Assembly (NCBI GenBank): GCA_020636215.1
Contig: JACJYG010000005.1
Coordinates: 620,001 to 684,000 of the forward strand
Source: Lewinellaceae bacterium
GTDB taxonomy: Bacteria; Bacteroidota; Bacteroidia; Chitinophagales; Saprospiraceae
DNA length: 64,000 bases
Direction of reading: 5' to 3'
The number at the start of each line of letters is the position of its first letter. Position 1 is the first letter of the stretch. Position numbers and translations under genes: made by a program. Shown piece after piece: positions 1-9,531 of this stretch. Under the pieces are notes generated by a model, which saw only the letters and a program-made list of their open reading frames with translations, ran no database searches and was not told the origin of the DNA.

Positions 1-87
1 ACGGAGTTTATTATTATCGGTGAATTGGTTAGTTTTGGTGGAGCCGGAGAAAAGCCTTCCCGGCCCCTAAACCCATAAACTTGCTGC

Positions 88-2412
88 ATGGCGGAAAATC
101 AGGATCACATCAATCAGCTGCTTCTCAAGCTGGACGCCTTACTCAAAAGGCAGGACGCTTTTGCCAAAGAGATCGATGAACTTCGGGGGGACATTCATCG
201 GCTGCAGACGGGAAGCGCTCCGGTTGAAGCGGGTGCTTTAAAGGAACGGGAACCGGTGAAAGCCCCAGTTTCCTCGCTGGCGGCGCCCGTCATGCAGGAA
301 GAGCCCCTTCCATCGCCTGAAGAAAAAACCGTTAGGAAACGCTGGATCAGCGTAGGCCTGGAGCAGTTCATTGGTGAAAACCTGATCGGGAAGATCGGAA
401 TTGCGGTTACCGTGATTGGGGTAGGGGTAGGGGCGAAGTATGCGATCGACAATCAGTTGATCAATCCGCTAACCAGGATTTTGCTGGGGTATCTGGTCGG
501 GCTGGGTTTATTGGGTTTTGCCATTCGGTTAAAGCCGTCCTATAAGAACTTCAGCGCGGTTTTGCTGAGTGGCTCCATGTCTATTCTGTACCTGATGACC
601 TATCTGGCCTATAGCCTGTATGGGCTTATTCCCCAGTTGCCGGCCTTTGGGCTGATGGTTTTTTTTACCGTCTTTACGGTGGTAGCTGCCATCAATTATA
701 ACCGGCAGGTAATCGCTCACATCGGGCTGGTTGGCGCCTATGCGGTTCCTTTCCTGTTGAGCGAAGGCTCAGGAAACATGGCCGCACTGTTTGGCTATAT
801 GGCCGTGATCAATACGGGTATCCTTGCTATAGCTTTTAGAAAGTACTGGAAACCATTGTATTATAGCTCTTTTGTTATAACCTGGCTGATTTACCTGGCC
901 TGGTATTTCCTGGAATATAAGGCGGCTACTCAATTTGGCCTGGCGCTGGCTTTCCTGGGCATTTTCTTTGCCTTGTTTTATGTGACCTTCCTGGCTTACA
1001 AAATGATCCGTTTAGAGCAATTCGGGAGGGGCAATATCCTGTTGTTGCTGGCCAATGCATTTCTGTTCTATGGTGTAGGGTATGGCCTTTTGGCGGATCA
1101 TCCCGCCGGAGAACAGCTACTGGGGTTATTCACGCTCGGGAATGCCCTAATACATTTTTTGGTCAGCCTGTTCATCTATCAAAAAAAGCTGGCCGACCGC
1201 AGCCTGTTCTACCTCGTCTCAGGATTGGTCCTGATCTTCATCACCATTGCCATTCCCGTACAGTTGGATGGGAATTGGGTTACTATGCTGTGGGCCGGCG
1301 AGGCGGCGCTGTTATTCTGGATTGGCCGAAGTACAAAAGTCGCCGCCTATGAAAAGCTGGCCTATGTATTAATGGCCCTTGCCTTTGTTAGCATTTTGCA
1401 GGATTGGGAGGCCAGCTACTACGCTTACTATCCCGGTAGTGTCGAAACCAAAATAACCCCACTACTGAACATCCATTTTCTGGGCTCCCTGCTGTTTTTG
1501 GCCAGCTTTGTGTTTATCTACCGCACTAATAAAAAATACGAGCCGGTGTTGGATCCACAGCACCTGTTGTCACAAGCAGCTCGTTATGCGATCCCTGCCA
1601 TTATTATCGTCGCCGCCTATTTTTCCTTGAGAATGGAGATCGAAGCCTTTTGGCAGCCACGGTATCTCGATTCAATGATCGAAATTGACGAGGCCGGTTA
1701 TCCCACCTACTTATACAATGAAGACCTGAACAGTTATAAGATCATTTGGATACTGAACTATTCCCTGGCCTTTTTTTCAATCCTTTCCTATCTAAATATC
1801 AGCCGGTTTAAGAATCGACAATTAGGATATGTTAATTTGTTGATGAATGGAATATTGGTTTTTACTTTTCTGGCCCAAGGCCTTTATTTCCTGAGTGAAC
1901 TTAGGGAAAGCTACCTAGAGCCGGCCTATTCCGAATATTTCCAGGCGGGGGGATTTAATATAGGTATCCGCTATATTTCCCTGGTGTGCCTGGGCCTGCT
2001 GGTCTTTTTTAGTTACCAATATATCCGCCAGGAATGGATGCCTGCCGCGCTGAAGGTGCCTTTTGAATTGCTGTTGTGTACGGCAATCGTCTGGGTCGCC
2101 AGCAGTGAGTTGATCCATTGGATGGATTTCTTTGATTCTGCACAATCGTACAAGCTCGGCCTTAGTATTTTATGGGGGGTAATTGCGCTATTGTTCATTG
2201 CGGTAGGTATCTGGAAAAATAAAAAACACCTTCGAATCGGGGCTATTGTCCTGTTTAGTATAACCCTGATCAAACTCTTTTTCTACGATATATCCAACCT
2301 TAGTACTATAGCAAAAACAATTGTGCTCGTTTCCCTGGGCATACTGCTATTGGCCATTTCATTCCTGTATAACAAGTATAAGCAGCAAATTTTGGATGAA
2401 AATGAAGCATAA
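88..2412 (+). CDS. DUF2339 polytopic membrane protein
   Basis: The 774-residue protein starts with a short coiled-coil-like segment (residues 1-35), then a Pro/Glu-rich linker, then some 20 or more hydrophobic segments from about residue 90 to the C-terminus. The Gly-rich segment ENLIGKIGIAVTVIGVGVGAKYA, split here as ENLIGKIGIAV and the following glycines, is typical of the DUF2339 family. The function is unknown; the protein is expected in the inner membrane. The downstream DUF3999 gene starts inside this gene's 3' end, so the two are translationally coupled. This pairing recurs in other bacteria, which suggests a joint envelope role. Family call is confident, function is not. Confidence 0.85.
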   Translation: MAENQDHINQLLLKLDALLKRQDAFAKEIDELRGDIHRLQTGSAPVEAGALKEREPVKAPVSSLAAPVMQEEPLPSPEEKTVRKRWISVGLEQFIGENLIGKIGIAVTVIGVGVGAKYAIDNQLINPLTRILLGYLVGLGLLGFAIRLKPSYKNFSAVLLSGSMSILYLMTYLAYSLYGLIPQLPAFGLMVFFTVFTVVAAINYNRQVIAHIGLVGAYAVPFLLSEGSGNMAALFGYMAVINTGILAIAFRKYWKPLYYSSFVITWLIYLAWYFLEYKAATQFGLALAFLGIFFALFYVTFLAYKMIRLEQFGRGNILLLLANAFLFYGVGYGLLADHPAGEQLLGLFTLGNALIHFLVSLFIYQKKLADRSLFYLVSGLVLIFITIAIPVQLDGNWVTMLWAGEAALLFWIGRSTKVAAYEKLAYVLMALAFVSILQDWEASYYAYYPGSVETKITPLLNIHFLGSLLFLASFVFIYRTNKKYEPVLDPQHLLSQAARYAIPAIIIVAAYFSLRMEIEAFWQPRYLDSMIEIDEAGYPTYLYNEDLNSYKIIWILNYSLAFFSILSYLNISRFKNRQLGYVNLLMNGILVFTFLAQGLYFLSELRESYLEPAYSEYFQAGGFNIGIRYISLVCLGLLVFFSYQYIRQEWMPAALKVPFELLLCTAIVWVASSELIHWMDFFDSAQSYKLGLSILWGVIALLFIAVGIWKNKKHLRIGAIVLFSITLIKLFFYDISNLSTIAKTIVLVSLGILLLAISFLYNKYKQQILDENEA

Positions 2413-3631
2413 GATCAGCCTGGCCTTTGTGCTCCTCGCTTGCAGTACAGTTGCTTTTGGACAGATGGAGCAATACAGCTACCAGCGGAAATTGGAGGGC
2501 ATTACAACCTCCTGGCACAAGCTCGTTTTACCCGATTCTGTTTTTGGGAAAGTAAGCCCCAGCCTGGCGGATATCCGTATCTTCGGCATTACGGAAGACG
2601 GCGACACGACAGAAGCGCCATATCTTTTAGAAATAGCCACGGGGAGACATCAGCAGCAGGAGGCCGTTTTTACCCTGCTCAACCAGTCTCAGAACGACAG
2701 GGGCTATTTCTATACTTTTCAACTTCCACCGGAAAATCCCGTAAATCAGATCAAACTGGCCTTTGGCCAGCCCAATTTCGACTGGAGGTTAAAGTTGGAA
2801 GGCAGCTCCAATCAGGAGGAGTGGTTTACGATAGTGGATAATTACCGGATACTGTCTATCAAAAACGGCTTGACTGATTACGCATTCACCACCGTCAGTT
2901 TCCCATTGTCGAACTACAGGTACTTGCGGCTGCTGATCAACAGCAGTGAAAAGCCCGCCCTGCAGAGCGCCAGGCTAACAGCTCAGGAGGCGGTCGAAGG
3001 CGCGTACAGGAATTATGCCCTCCGGGGAATGCAGGCCGAAACGGAGAAGCAATCCAAGCAAACTGTTATTGATGCCCGCCTGAAATTTCCGGCGCCGCTA
3101 TCTTACCTAAAGATCTTTGTCCGGGATACTTTCGATTATTACCGTCCCATCACTATTAATTATGTGCGTGATAGTATTAAAACCCAAACGGGCTGGAAGT
3201 ACCGTTACGCTCCCCTCGCCAGCGGGACCCTGAGCTCCTTTGAAGAAAATGAATTTTCCTTCTCCAGTACTATCCTGGACAGGCTTCAAGTCATTATCAA
3301 TAACCAGGATAACCAACCGCTGCACATCGATTCCATCTCCATCAAGGGGTACGTACACGAATTAGTGGCCCGCTTCAGCCAGCCTGCGGCTTATTATCTG
3401 GTGTATGGCAATCCAGGTGCAGGGAAGCCGGAATATGATATTGAAAAGTTTCCGGAACAAATTCCCAAGTATTTGACGGCTTTACAGATTGGCCCTGAAA
3501 TAAGCATCAGACAGGAAGAAGCGCCTGTGCCCACGCCTTTTTTTCAACATAAAGGCTGGCTGTGGCTGGTGATGGCCCTCATTATTCTATCGCTGGGCTG
3601 GTTTAGCCTGAAGATGATGCGGAATGTTTGA
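2402..3631 (+). CDS. DUF3999 family envelope protein
   Basis: The reading frame is open from 2321, but ATG codons at 2396 and 2402 begin a clear signal peptide (MKHKISLAFVLLAC, then cleavage near AFGQ), so the start is placed at 2402. It overlaps the end of the DUF2339 gene by 11 bp. The body is beta-rich and resembles discoidin-like sugar-binding folds. A single C-terminal membrane segment (WLWLVMALIILSLGWFSL) anchors it, leaving most of the protein outside the cytoplasm. The function is unknown; the fixed pairing with DUF2339 suggests a two-part complex. Confidence 0.8.
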   Translation: MKHKISLAFVLLACSTVAFGQMEQYSYQRKLEGITTSWHKLVLPDSVFGKVSPSLADIRIFGITEDGDTTEAPYLLEIATGRHQQQEAVFTLLNQSQNDRGYFYTFQLPPENPVNQIKLAFGQPNFDWRLKLEGSSNQEEWFTIVDNYRILSIKNGLTDYAFTTVSFPLSNYRYLRLLINSSEKPALQSARLTAQEAVEGAYRNYALRGMQAETEKQSKQTVIDARLKFPAPLSYLKIFVRDTFDYYRPITINYVRDSIKTQTGWKYRYAPLASGTLSSFEENEFSFSSTILDRLQVIINNQDNQPLHIDSISIKGYVHELVARFSQPAAYYLVYGNPGAGKPEYDIEKFPEQIPKYLTALQIGPEISIRQEEAPVPTPFFQHKGWLWLVMALIILSLGWFSLKMMRNV

Positions 3632-3887
3632 AAGTAAAGGCAATTAATGGGCCTGTTCCTTTGTTCTGAAAATGCTAAAGGCAACTCCACTTTTGATATT
3701 TGCCCTTTCATAATCGCCTGGTTCCAGAGGGATTTCCCGAAAACCTATTTTGCGAAAAGTAGAGAGGGGAAAGTTGAATAGATTAGGTTCTCTCAGCCTT
3801 TCCTATGCCAACTACGTTTGCCCCCTGAATTTTTAAGCCATCGCCTATGGTGAAGGCTAAAGTTCTAAGAGAAAAGAAGCTCACTGC

Positions 3888-4337
3888 CTACTGTTTCTCC
3901 CGGTACTGCTGAAAGAACCGCTTTCCTTTTTCAAACTCCTCCTGGAATACTCGTTTGATCTCTTCGATATCGAATTGATCGAGGGAGCCGTATTTGGCAA
4001 GCAGGTGGTCGAAGACTTTGCCCAGGCTATAGGTGTTGGCAGCGGAGAAGGCAGCCATGGAAAGGCCTCCCAGCAAGCTGCCGATACCCGGCACCATTTT
4101 GAAGAAGCTGGAGGAAAATCGGGCCATGATGCTACCACTGAGGGCGGAGATGATGGCTTTGCCCTGTAACTCAGAATAATCAACATCGTGCAGGTGGCAG
4201 AGGGACTTCAGCATATCGAGCTGCACGAGGGTCACCGCTCCGATATCAAGCAGGGGGATGGGGATGGCGCCGCCGGCAGCGGCGAACAAGGCGTTGTTCT
4301 GGATGATATTCTGGGCGGCGGTTTTTTTGTCTTGCAT
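3888..4337 (-). CDS. DUF697 family small membrane-associated protein
   Basis: This 149-residue protein has the DUF697 pattern: an N-terminal amphipathic helix, AAAGGAIPIPLLDIGAVT near residues 19-36, a Gly-rich hydrophobic hairpin (MVPGIGSLLGGLSMAAFSAA) near residues 82-101, and a charged C-terminal helix. In other proteins the domain is attached to GTPases or occurs in YcjF-like proteins; here it stands alone. The role is unknown and probably membrane-associated. It is preceded by 77 bp and then another small membrane-protein gene on the same strand. Confidence 0.7.
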   Translation of the reverse strand: MQDKKTAAQNIIQNNALFAAAGGAIPIPLLDIGAVTLVQLDMLKSLCHLHDVDYSELQGKAIISALSGSIMARFSSSFFKMVPGIGSLLGGLSMAAFSAANTYSLGKVFDHLLAKYGSLDQFDIEEIKRVFQEEFEKGKRFFQQYREKQ

Positions 4338-4414
4338 TGGTATTCGGTTTATTGTGGATTGTAAGGAGGCTTAGGCAAATTACCGCTATAATTTACATTA
4401 ATTTAGCTTATGCA

Positions 4415-4690
4415 TCAATCTGCCGTTTCAATCCTCTGATGGCGCAGCCGCTTCATCCCATAACTGACGGCTATCATGACTATCAGGCCGATCAGGTAGG
4501 CGGAGATGGCCATTAGCCATTCGTAATGATCCTTAGCAAGGGCTTCCCGCTTACTGGCTACACCCCAAAGATTAACCAGCCTTTTTTTTACAAAGAATTG
4601 AGAGACCAGCGAAGAGGCGGTCAATCCGGCGAGGTACCCTACTGCCAGGTTGAGGGCTTCCTGAGCGAAGAAAGAGAGAAATTTTGACAT
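4415..4690 (-). CDS. Small two-helix membrane protein, unknown function
   Basis: The 91-residue protein has two likely membrane helices, residues about 10-32 and 60-80, the second followed by the basic tail MKRLRHQR (positive-inside). No family was recognised. It lies between the DUF697 gene and the YdcF-like gene on the same strand, and its codon use looks like its neighbours. It is judged real because the hydrophobic pattern is coherent and no longer frame competes. Confidence 0.5.
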   Translation of the reverse strand: MSKFLSFFAQEALNLAVGYLAGLTASSLVSQFFVKKRLVNLWGVASKREALAKDHYEWLMAISAYLIGLIVMIAVSYGMKRLRHQRIETAD

Positions 4691-4756
4691 GAAGGGTTAG
4701 TTGTTTTTTCAGGACCAAGCTACTATCTTTTTGGCATATCTGTACTCTGGCAAGCT

Positions 4757-5542
4757 TCACAAATATCCTTTCAGCCAGTAGGCGCCATACCCTATCCATT
4801 CCTTGAGGAGCAATTCCCACAAAAAAAAGGTTCGGGCATTGGGCATCAGCAGCTTATCGGGTGTAAAGCGCCATTGCTCACTGAGATAGTCGACGGGGAA
4901 AGGAGTGGCGAAAAGGCCGGCTTTTTCGAAGCAGCCCCGGGCGCGGCGCATGTGCCAGGCTGAGGTGAGCAACAGGCATCGGGCGTTGGGGGCCTGCTCC
5001 TTCAGCAACTGTTTGGTGAATCGCGCATTTTCCCAGGTATTGCGGCTATCCGCTTCGATGAGGATGTCACGCTCAGGGATGCCGAGGGCCAGCAGGAAAT
5101 CTCTGGCTTCGACCGCCTCCAGCGGCCCATCAGTGAGCAACTGTCCATTGCCTCCGCTAACCAGGATCTTTCGGATCTTGCCGCGCCGATACAATTCAAG
5201 GACATTGACGAATCGGTTGGCTCGGTCGTTGAGGTTGAAGCGGTCGTGGCCAGGCAGGATGTAAGGGTTGGAAAAACCACCCAGCAAGATGCCGATATCA
5301 TAGGGTTCGGTAATCTGATCGGCCGTCAGCAGGTCGGGTTCCCAGGCGCGGACGGCCAGGTTAAAGAGCGCTTGATTGGACAACAGGAACAACATTGAAA
5401 GTGCAATTGGCAAGGCGCGTTTTTTCCATCGCGCCCGCCGCCCCAGCCAGGCATATGCCAACAGGAGGATCAGCCAGGTGATGGGCCTGAGGAAGTATAC
5501 CAGTATTTTGGATAGAATGAAAAACATTTTTTTGCTTTTCAA
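4757..5542 (-). CDS. YdcF/SanA/ElyC family protein (DUF218)
   Basis: The 261-residue protein has two N-terminal membrane helices (about 8-28 and 38-58) followed by the DUF218 domain. Recognisable elements are GILLGGFSN, KILVSGGNG near residue 125, a conserved acidic stretch (ILIEADSRNTWENARF) and LLTSAWHMRRA. Relatives ElyC and SanA act in cell-envelope integrity; the chemistry is poorly defined. The start overlaps the rhomboid stop by four bases, so it is coupled to the rlmH-rhomboid operon. Confidence 0.8.
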   Translation of the reverse strand: MKSKKMFFILSKILVYFLRPITWLILLLAYAWLGRRARWKKRALPIALSMLFLLSNQALFNLAVRAWEPDLLTADQITEPYDIGILLGGFSNPYILPGHDRFNLNDRANRFVNVLELYRRGKIRKILVSGGNGQLLTDGPLEAVEARDFLLALGIPERDILIEADSRNTWENARFTKQLLKEQAPNARCLLLTSAWHMRRARGCFEKAGLFATPFPVDYLSEQWRFTPDKLLMPNARTFFLWELLLKEWIGYGAYWLKGYL

Positions 5543-6183
5543 AAGTTCGGCATACTGGGCCCCTGTAGCAATTGGTCGATAAAGAACCGCAGCAAATTCG
5601 GACTGAAGAGGGCGGCCAGCACTACCATAAATACGATGCCGTAGACGGCGCCCCAGAGGTGAGCGTCATGCGCGATATTATCTCCCCCACGTTTGGCCAT
5701 ATAGGAAGAATACCAGAGGTAGGCCGCAGCGAACAGAATACCCGGTAAAGGGGGGAAGATAAACCAGCCCCAGGGTTGGAACAGTACATAGGCTGTTACC
5801 ATGGCGGAAGTGGCGCCTGAAGCACCTAGCGACCCATAGCCTGTGTTATTCCTGTGTTTAAAAAATGTGGGGATATCGGCCACAACAATGGCGCTGAGGT
5901 AGAAAAACAAAAAGATCAGCCGCCCCGATAAGGGGCTGAAAATGCGTTCCGTGAAGAGGTATTCCAGCACCTCCCCAAATTGATACAACACATACATATT
6001 GATGAGCAGGTGCGCCCAATTAGCGTGTACAAAGCCACTGGTCAAAAAGCGGTACCATTCGCCAAACTCAGCCACCGAAGCGGGGTGAAAGAGTAGCTTA
6101 TGCCGCATGGCTACGTTATTGAAGGACTGGTAGGAGATCAAGGCGGTCATAAGGACCAGGAGGAGGGTAATACTAATGGCCAT
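5539..6183 (-). CDS. Rhomboid family intramembrane serine protease
   Basis: The 214-residue protein has about six membrane helices. The catalytic dyad is visible: Ser in GSLGASGATSA and His in NIAHDAHLWGAVYG, on helices 4 and 6 as in GlpG. The HANWAHLLINMYVLYQFG segment matches the rhomboid region with the conserved His/Asn that stabilises the oxyanion. It presumably cleaves single-pass membrane proteins; the substrate is unknown. It starts 3 bp after rlmH and overlaps the YdcF-like gene by 4 bp. Confidence 0.9.
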   Translation of the reverse strand: MAISITLLLVLMTALISYQSFNNVAMRHKLLFHPASVAEFGEWYRFLTSGFVHANWAHLLINMYVLYQFGEVLEYLFTERIFSPLSGRLIFLFFYLSAIVVADIPTFFKHRNNTGYGSLGASGATSAMVTAYVLFQPWGWFIFPPLPGILFAAAYLWYSSYMAKRGGDNIAHDAHLWGAVYGIVFMVVLAALFSPNLLRFFIDQLLQGPSMPNF

Positions 6184-6186
6184 ATT

Positions 6187-6660
6187 TCAGGAGTTGTGAT
6201 AGGGTTCGTTGTTTAAAATTGTCATAGCGCGGTAGAGTTGTTCCAGAAAGAAGAGCCGAACCATTTGATGGGAAAACGTCATTCTGGATAAAGACAGTTT
6301 TCCATCAGCGCGCTGGTATACGTCCGGGGAAAAGCCATAGGCTCCGCCAATCAGGAAAAGCAGCCGCTTGTAGCTCAGGTGAAACTTGTGGTTGAGAAAG
6401 TCCGCAAAGCTTTCGGAACTGTACTGTTTGCCATTTTCATCGAGCAGGACCAGGAAATCTCCGGGCTGCAGGCGCTGCAATATCGCCTCGCCCTCCCGGG
6501 CCTTAAGTAGCTCCGGGCCAAGCTTGCCGGCATTTTTGATATCGGGAATAATAGTCAGTTCGAATTTCAGATAGTGCCCCAGCCGCTTCTGGTATATTTC
6601 CATGCCCGCTTCAAGATAGCGTTCGTTCGTCTTTCCGATAGCCCAGAGTTCGGTCTTCAA
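6187..6660 (-). CDS. rlmH: 23S rRNA (pseudouridine1915-N3)-methyltransferase RlmH
   Basis: The 157-residue length matches the family. Diagnostic SPOUT/RlmH elements are LLDENGKQYSSESFADFL, LLFLIGGAYGFSPDV (SAM-binding knot), LSLSRMTFSHQMVRLFFLEQLYRA and the ending NEPYHNS close to the usual PYHR/PYHH. It methylates pseudouridine 1915 in helix 69 of 23S rRNA. It is the first gene of a tight three-gene group with rhomboid and YdcF-like genes. Confidence 0.97.
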   Translation of the reverse strand: MKTELWAIGKTNERYLEAGMEIYQKRLGHYLKFELTIIPDIKNAGKLGPELLKAREGEAILQRLQPGDFLVLLDENGKQYSSESFADFLNHKFHLSYKRLLFLIGGAYGFSPDVYQRADGKLSLSRMTFSHQMVRLFFLEQLYRAMTILNNEPYHNS

Positions 6661-6699
6661 TAGCGATATAGTTGTATGGTTATTGTTATGTTTTGATAA

Positions 6700-8388
6700 T
6701 CAGGTATTTAGTAGCGCCAGTTCTTCCATCAGGGAGTGTCGGTCGGGGTATTTGGAGCGAAACTCTTCCACCAGTTCTTCAGCCAGGGCGCCGGCGCCGA
6801 TCTCATACAGGTGAGCCAGCACTTCCCGGATGCGCTGAGAGGTTTTGCGGCCGAGGTGGTTTTTCAGGTGGTCGGCCAGCAGGCGGCGGTACAAATAGAA
6901 GAGGCGATCCTGGTAGGGTTCCACCAGGTATTTGCCAACGAGCAGTAGCAGGTCGAGCGAGCCGGCTTGTTCCACGTAGTCCATAAGGGCTTCCAGGCGG
7001 CCTTCTTCGGCATAGATCCGGCCAATTGTATTGCGGCGTAAAGTTGAATAGGGCTGTTCCAGCAGCTGTTGAAGGATGTGGCCTACTTGTTCGGTCCAGC
7101 CAGTGGAAGCTGTATGGCGCGCCTGTTCAAAATAATGGTATTGGAGGGTATCCAGGAAACGCGAAACGGCATATCGGTTGGCCTCTTCCCAATCCTGTTC
7201 CGCTTCAGCCAGTTGGAGTAGCATTTCTTCCAGGCTGCCCTTTACTTCAGGGGGCATGCCCAGTTTTAGGCCGGTAATGGCCAATGCCTTGACCCGGGGA
7301 ATCAGCCCTTTGTCGTGAGCCTGGTTGATAGCGTATTGTAGAATGTCCGGCTGGCTAAGGTTGTATTCCATCAAATGCCGTGCTTCGGCTGTCCGGCCGG
7401 CCTTTTCCAGGGCATTGAGTTGGAGTAGTAATAAGGGGGCTTGCGGCCGGTTTTCTTCCTTGTATTTTTCTTTTTGCTTTTCCAGGGCATCCAGTAATTG
7501 TTGTTCCTGCTGCGGCTCCTGGCACAGCAGCAGCAGTAGTTTGAAGAAAGCCTGGTCGATGCCATTGGAGCGGTATACGAGTTTGCTGTGCTCGGCCAGG
7601 GCATAATCCTGAAGCGCACTCAGCAGAGAGGGCGCCGGCCGGCGGCTTACCAGGCGGTGGAGATTCTCAAAAGCTTTGTTGATGAATTTTCTGATTTCCT
7701 GTTCCCTGCCTCTGGTTTTTTTGAGCACAGGGGTAGCTTTTTCAATGATGCTTTGGGCGATGTTGGCCGCTTCAGTAAAATCAGCTTCATCGATGGCCTG
7801 CACGCTTTGCTGTTGAAGTTCTTCCAGTACACTGGCCAGCCTTTGACTACCCCGCAGCGTAATACTACGATCGGGTTTGCGAACAGCATTGATAGTGCTG
7901 TCCAGCAATTGAAGGTATTTTTCTTTGGAGGCAATTTCCGAAACGGAGGAAGCAAAACGCGCCTTTAGAGCAATGGCAAAGTTGCGGTTGGCGCGGGCAT
8001 AGTCCCGTACGAAGTCAATGAGTTCTTCCTTGGATACATTATCCAGGACGATGCCGGTGGTCAGTTTTCGGGGAGTAGATTGTTGTTGTTGTTTCGCTTT
8101 ATCGCGTTGCTCCTGCTGCGTCTGCTGCTGCCGGCGTAGAGCCATCAGCACGGCGGCGAGGTGCTCACACATGCCGGCCTGCCGGAAACGCTTACAGTCG
8201 CAGGTGGCTCCGATGACCCGGGTGGGCGTAATCTGAACCTCCACTTCCTGTCCCTCCACAACCGAGAGCCAAAGGTGTTTTTCCAGTTCGGACAAAGGCC
8301 CGGCTGCCCCGGCTTCGAGTAGTTCTTCTCCTCTGATCAGGGACGCTTCATCAATATGTGATTCCAGCTTATGGAGTGGAAAGTTCAT
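6700..8388 (-). CDS. SWIM zinc-finger protein
   Basis: The frame is open from 8466, but the ATG at 8388 is preceded by AGGAGG five bases upstream, an unusually good ribosome binding site here, and starts MNFPLHKLESHIDEAS; that start is chosen (562 residues). The SWIM motif CDCKRFRQAGMCEHLAAV (CxC...CxH) lies near residues 65-82 and should bind zinc. A Gln-rich linker and a long helical-repeat C-terminus follow. SWIM proteins often bind DNA or act with SNF2 helicases; no helicase is adjacent. Specific role unknown. Confidence 0.85.
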   Translation of the reverse strand: MNFPLHKLESHIDEASLIRGEELLEAGAAGPLSELEKHLWLSVVEGQEVEVQITPTRVIGATCDCKRFRQAGMCEHLAAVLMALRRQQQTQQEQRDKAKQQQQSTPRKLTTGIVLDNVSKEELIDFVRDYARANRNFAIALKARFASSVSEIASKEKYLQLLDSTINAVRKPDRSITLRGSQRLASVLEELQQQSVQAIDEADFTEAANIAQSIIEKATPVLKKTRGREQEIRKFINKAFENLHRLVSRRPAPSLLSALQDYALAEHSKLVYRSNGIDQAFFKLLLLLCQEPQQEQQLLDALEKQKEKYKEENRPQAPLLLLQLNALEKAGRTAEARHLMEYNLSQPDILQYAINQAHDKGLIPRVKALAITGLKLGMPPEVKGSLEEMLLQLAEAEQDWEEANRYAVSRFLDTLQYHYFEQARHTASTGWTEQVGHILQQLLEQPYSTLRRNTIGRIYAEEGRLEALMDYVEQAGSLDLLLLVGKYLVEPYQDRLFYLYRRLLADHLKNHLGRKTSQRIREVLAHLYEIGAGALAEELVEEFRSKYPDRHSLMEELALLNT

Positions 8389-8600
8389 ACATTCCTCCTG
8401 TATACACCAAATACGATTTATTTCACGGCCTTGTAACAGCTGATTGTGCACGAGGCAAAGCTGCAAAGTTAAGCTTTATCTGAATATGCTTCAAGGCATG
8501 AAACTTATTAGACTTTGGACGTTCCTGGTTTTGAAAGCCGGAAGTTGGAAGCGGAAGTCGGAAGGCTTGTAAAAAGGCTCCTGCCGTTCAATATTTTTTC

Positions 8601-9428
8601 TTATTGAAAAGCCGATCGGCGAAGGCGGCGAACAGACTGCTGTTGATGGGCGTCCGCCTGGCCAATTTGTTGGTTCCGGTAGATGATCGCCATCCCTTCC
8701 TGGCCATCCCTGCGAAAGATGGCCTGTTGCGGGAAATCCAGAGACAGGTTTTCAAACACGGCTTCTTGTTCCGTCAGGGACAGGAGGGTATAGAGGTTGG
8801 TTTCCCTGCCGCCGAGGTCAGTGCTGAAATACAGGCTGCCATTTTCCTGGAAAATGCGCAGGTGTTCCACCCTTTGTTGTGGGCCTTCGGAAGTAGAAGT
8901 ACCTTCTATAGCGCGTGGGCTCAGGCGTTTCCAAACGTCCACCGTTGTTTTACTATTAGCGTTGGACTGCCATTGGCCGAGCAGCCAGTTGAAGGAATTG
9001 AGCGGAGCATGGCCGGAAGACTGATTGGAATTCTGACTGGAGACTACCAGCTTTTTGCTGGCGTCCCCCTCCGAAATAGGCCGGCGGAGTTGTTGCTGCG
9101 CTTGTTGGGTTATCTTCACCGTTTGCAGCTCGTAGGGGTCGGCATCGGTATGGCGGAGGTCTTCCAGCGCAGAAGGAGCGGCTTTACCATTGCTGGCCAG
9201 GAAACGGTTATCCCGCCCACCGGCCAATAGGGAGATCAGGCTGACGAGCACGACCAGAACCAATACGGCAGCGGCCATGCTCAGTGTGCGGAACAGGGAA
9301 AAACGGCGTTTGGGCTGGTAGGCATCGAGGCGTTGCTCCAACCGCTGCCAGGTTCGAGGGGAAGGAGCCTGGTTCAGCTTGTGCTGATTGTCTCGAAACA
9401 ATTGAAAAAGATCTTTTTTGCGTGTCAT
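8601..9428 (-). CDS. Membrane-anchored probable anti-sigma-like protein with DUF6265-type domain
   Basis: Residues 1-45 are a cytoplasmic, basic segment (LFRDNQHKLNQAPSPRTWQRLEQRL) of the kind seen at the N-terminus of Bacteroidota anti-sigma factors. A membrane helix at about 48-70 follows. The extracytoplasmic part contains FNWLLGQWQS and LYFSTDLGG, resembling DUF6265-type lipocalin-like beta domains. The gene follows an ECF sigma gene on the same strand by 103 bp. The anti-sigma role is inferred from this order and topology. The outer domain may sense a ligand. Confidence 0.6.
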   Translation of the reverse strand: MTRKKDLFQLFRDNQHKLNQAPSPRTWQRLEQRLDAYQPKRRFSLFRTLSMAAAVLVLVVLVSLISLLAGGRDNRFLASNGKAAPSALEDLRHTDADPYELQTVKITQQAQQQLRRPISEGDASKKLVVSSQNSNQSSGHAPLNSFNWLLGQWQSNANSKTTVDVWKRLSPRAIEGTSTSEGPQQRVEHLRIFQENGSLYFSTDLGGRETNLYTLLSLTEQEAVFENLSLDFPQQAIFRRDGQEGMAIIYRNQQIGQADAHQQQSVRRLRRSAFQ

Positions 9429-9531
9429 TTCTGGCTATGAATTTGGGCCGGTGGAAAAGCTCCGACAGGGTGCTTGGTGATTCTCATTCTTAAACTGAAA
9501 CTTTTCCACTGGCTGCTGAATTTTAATGTGC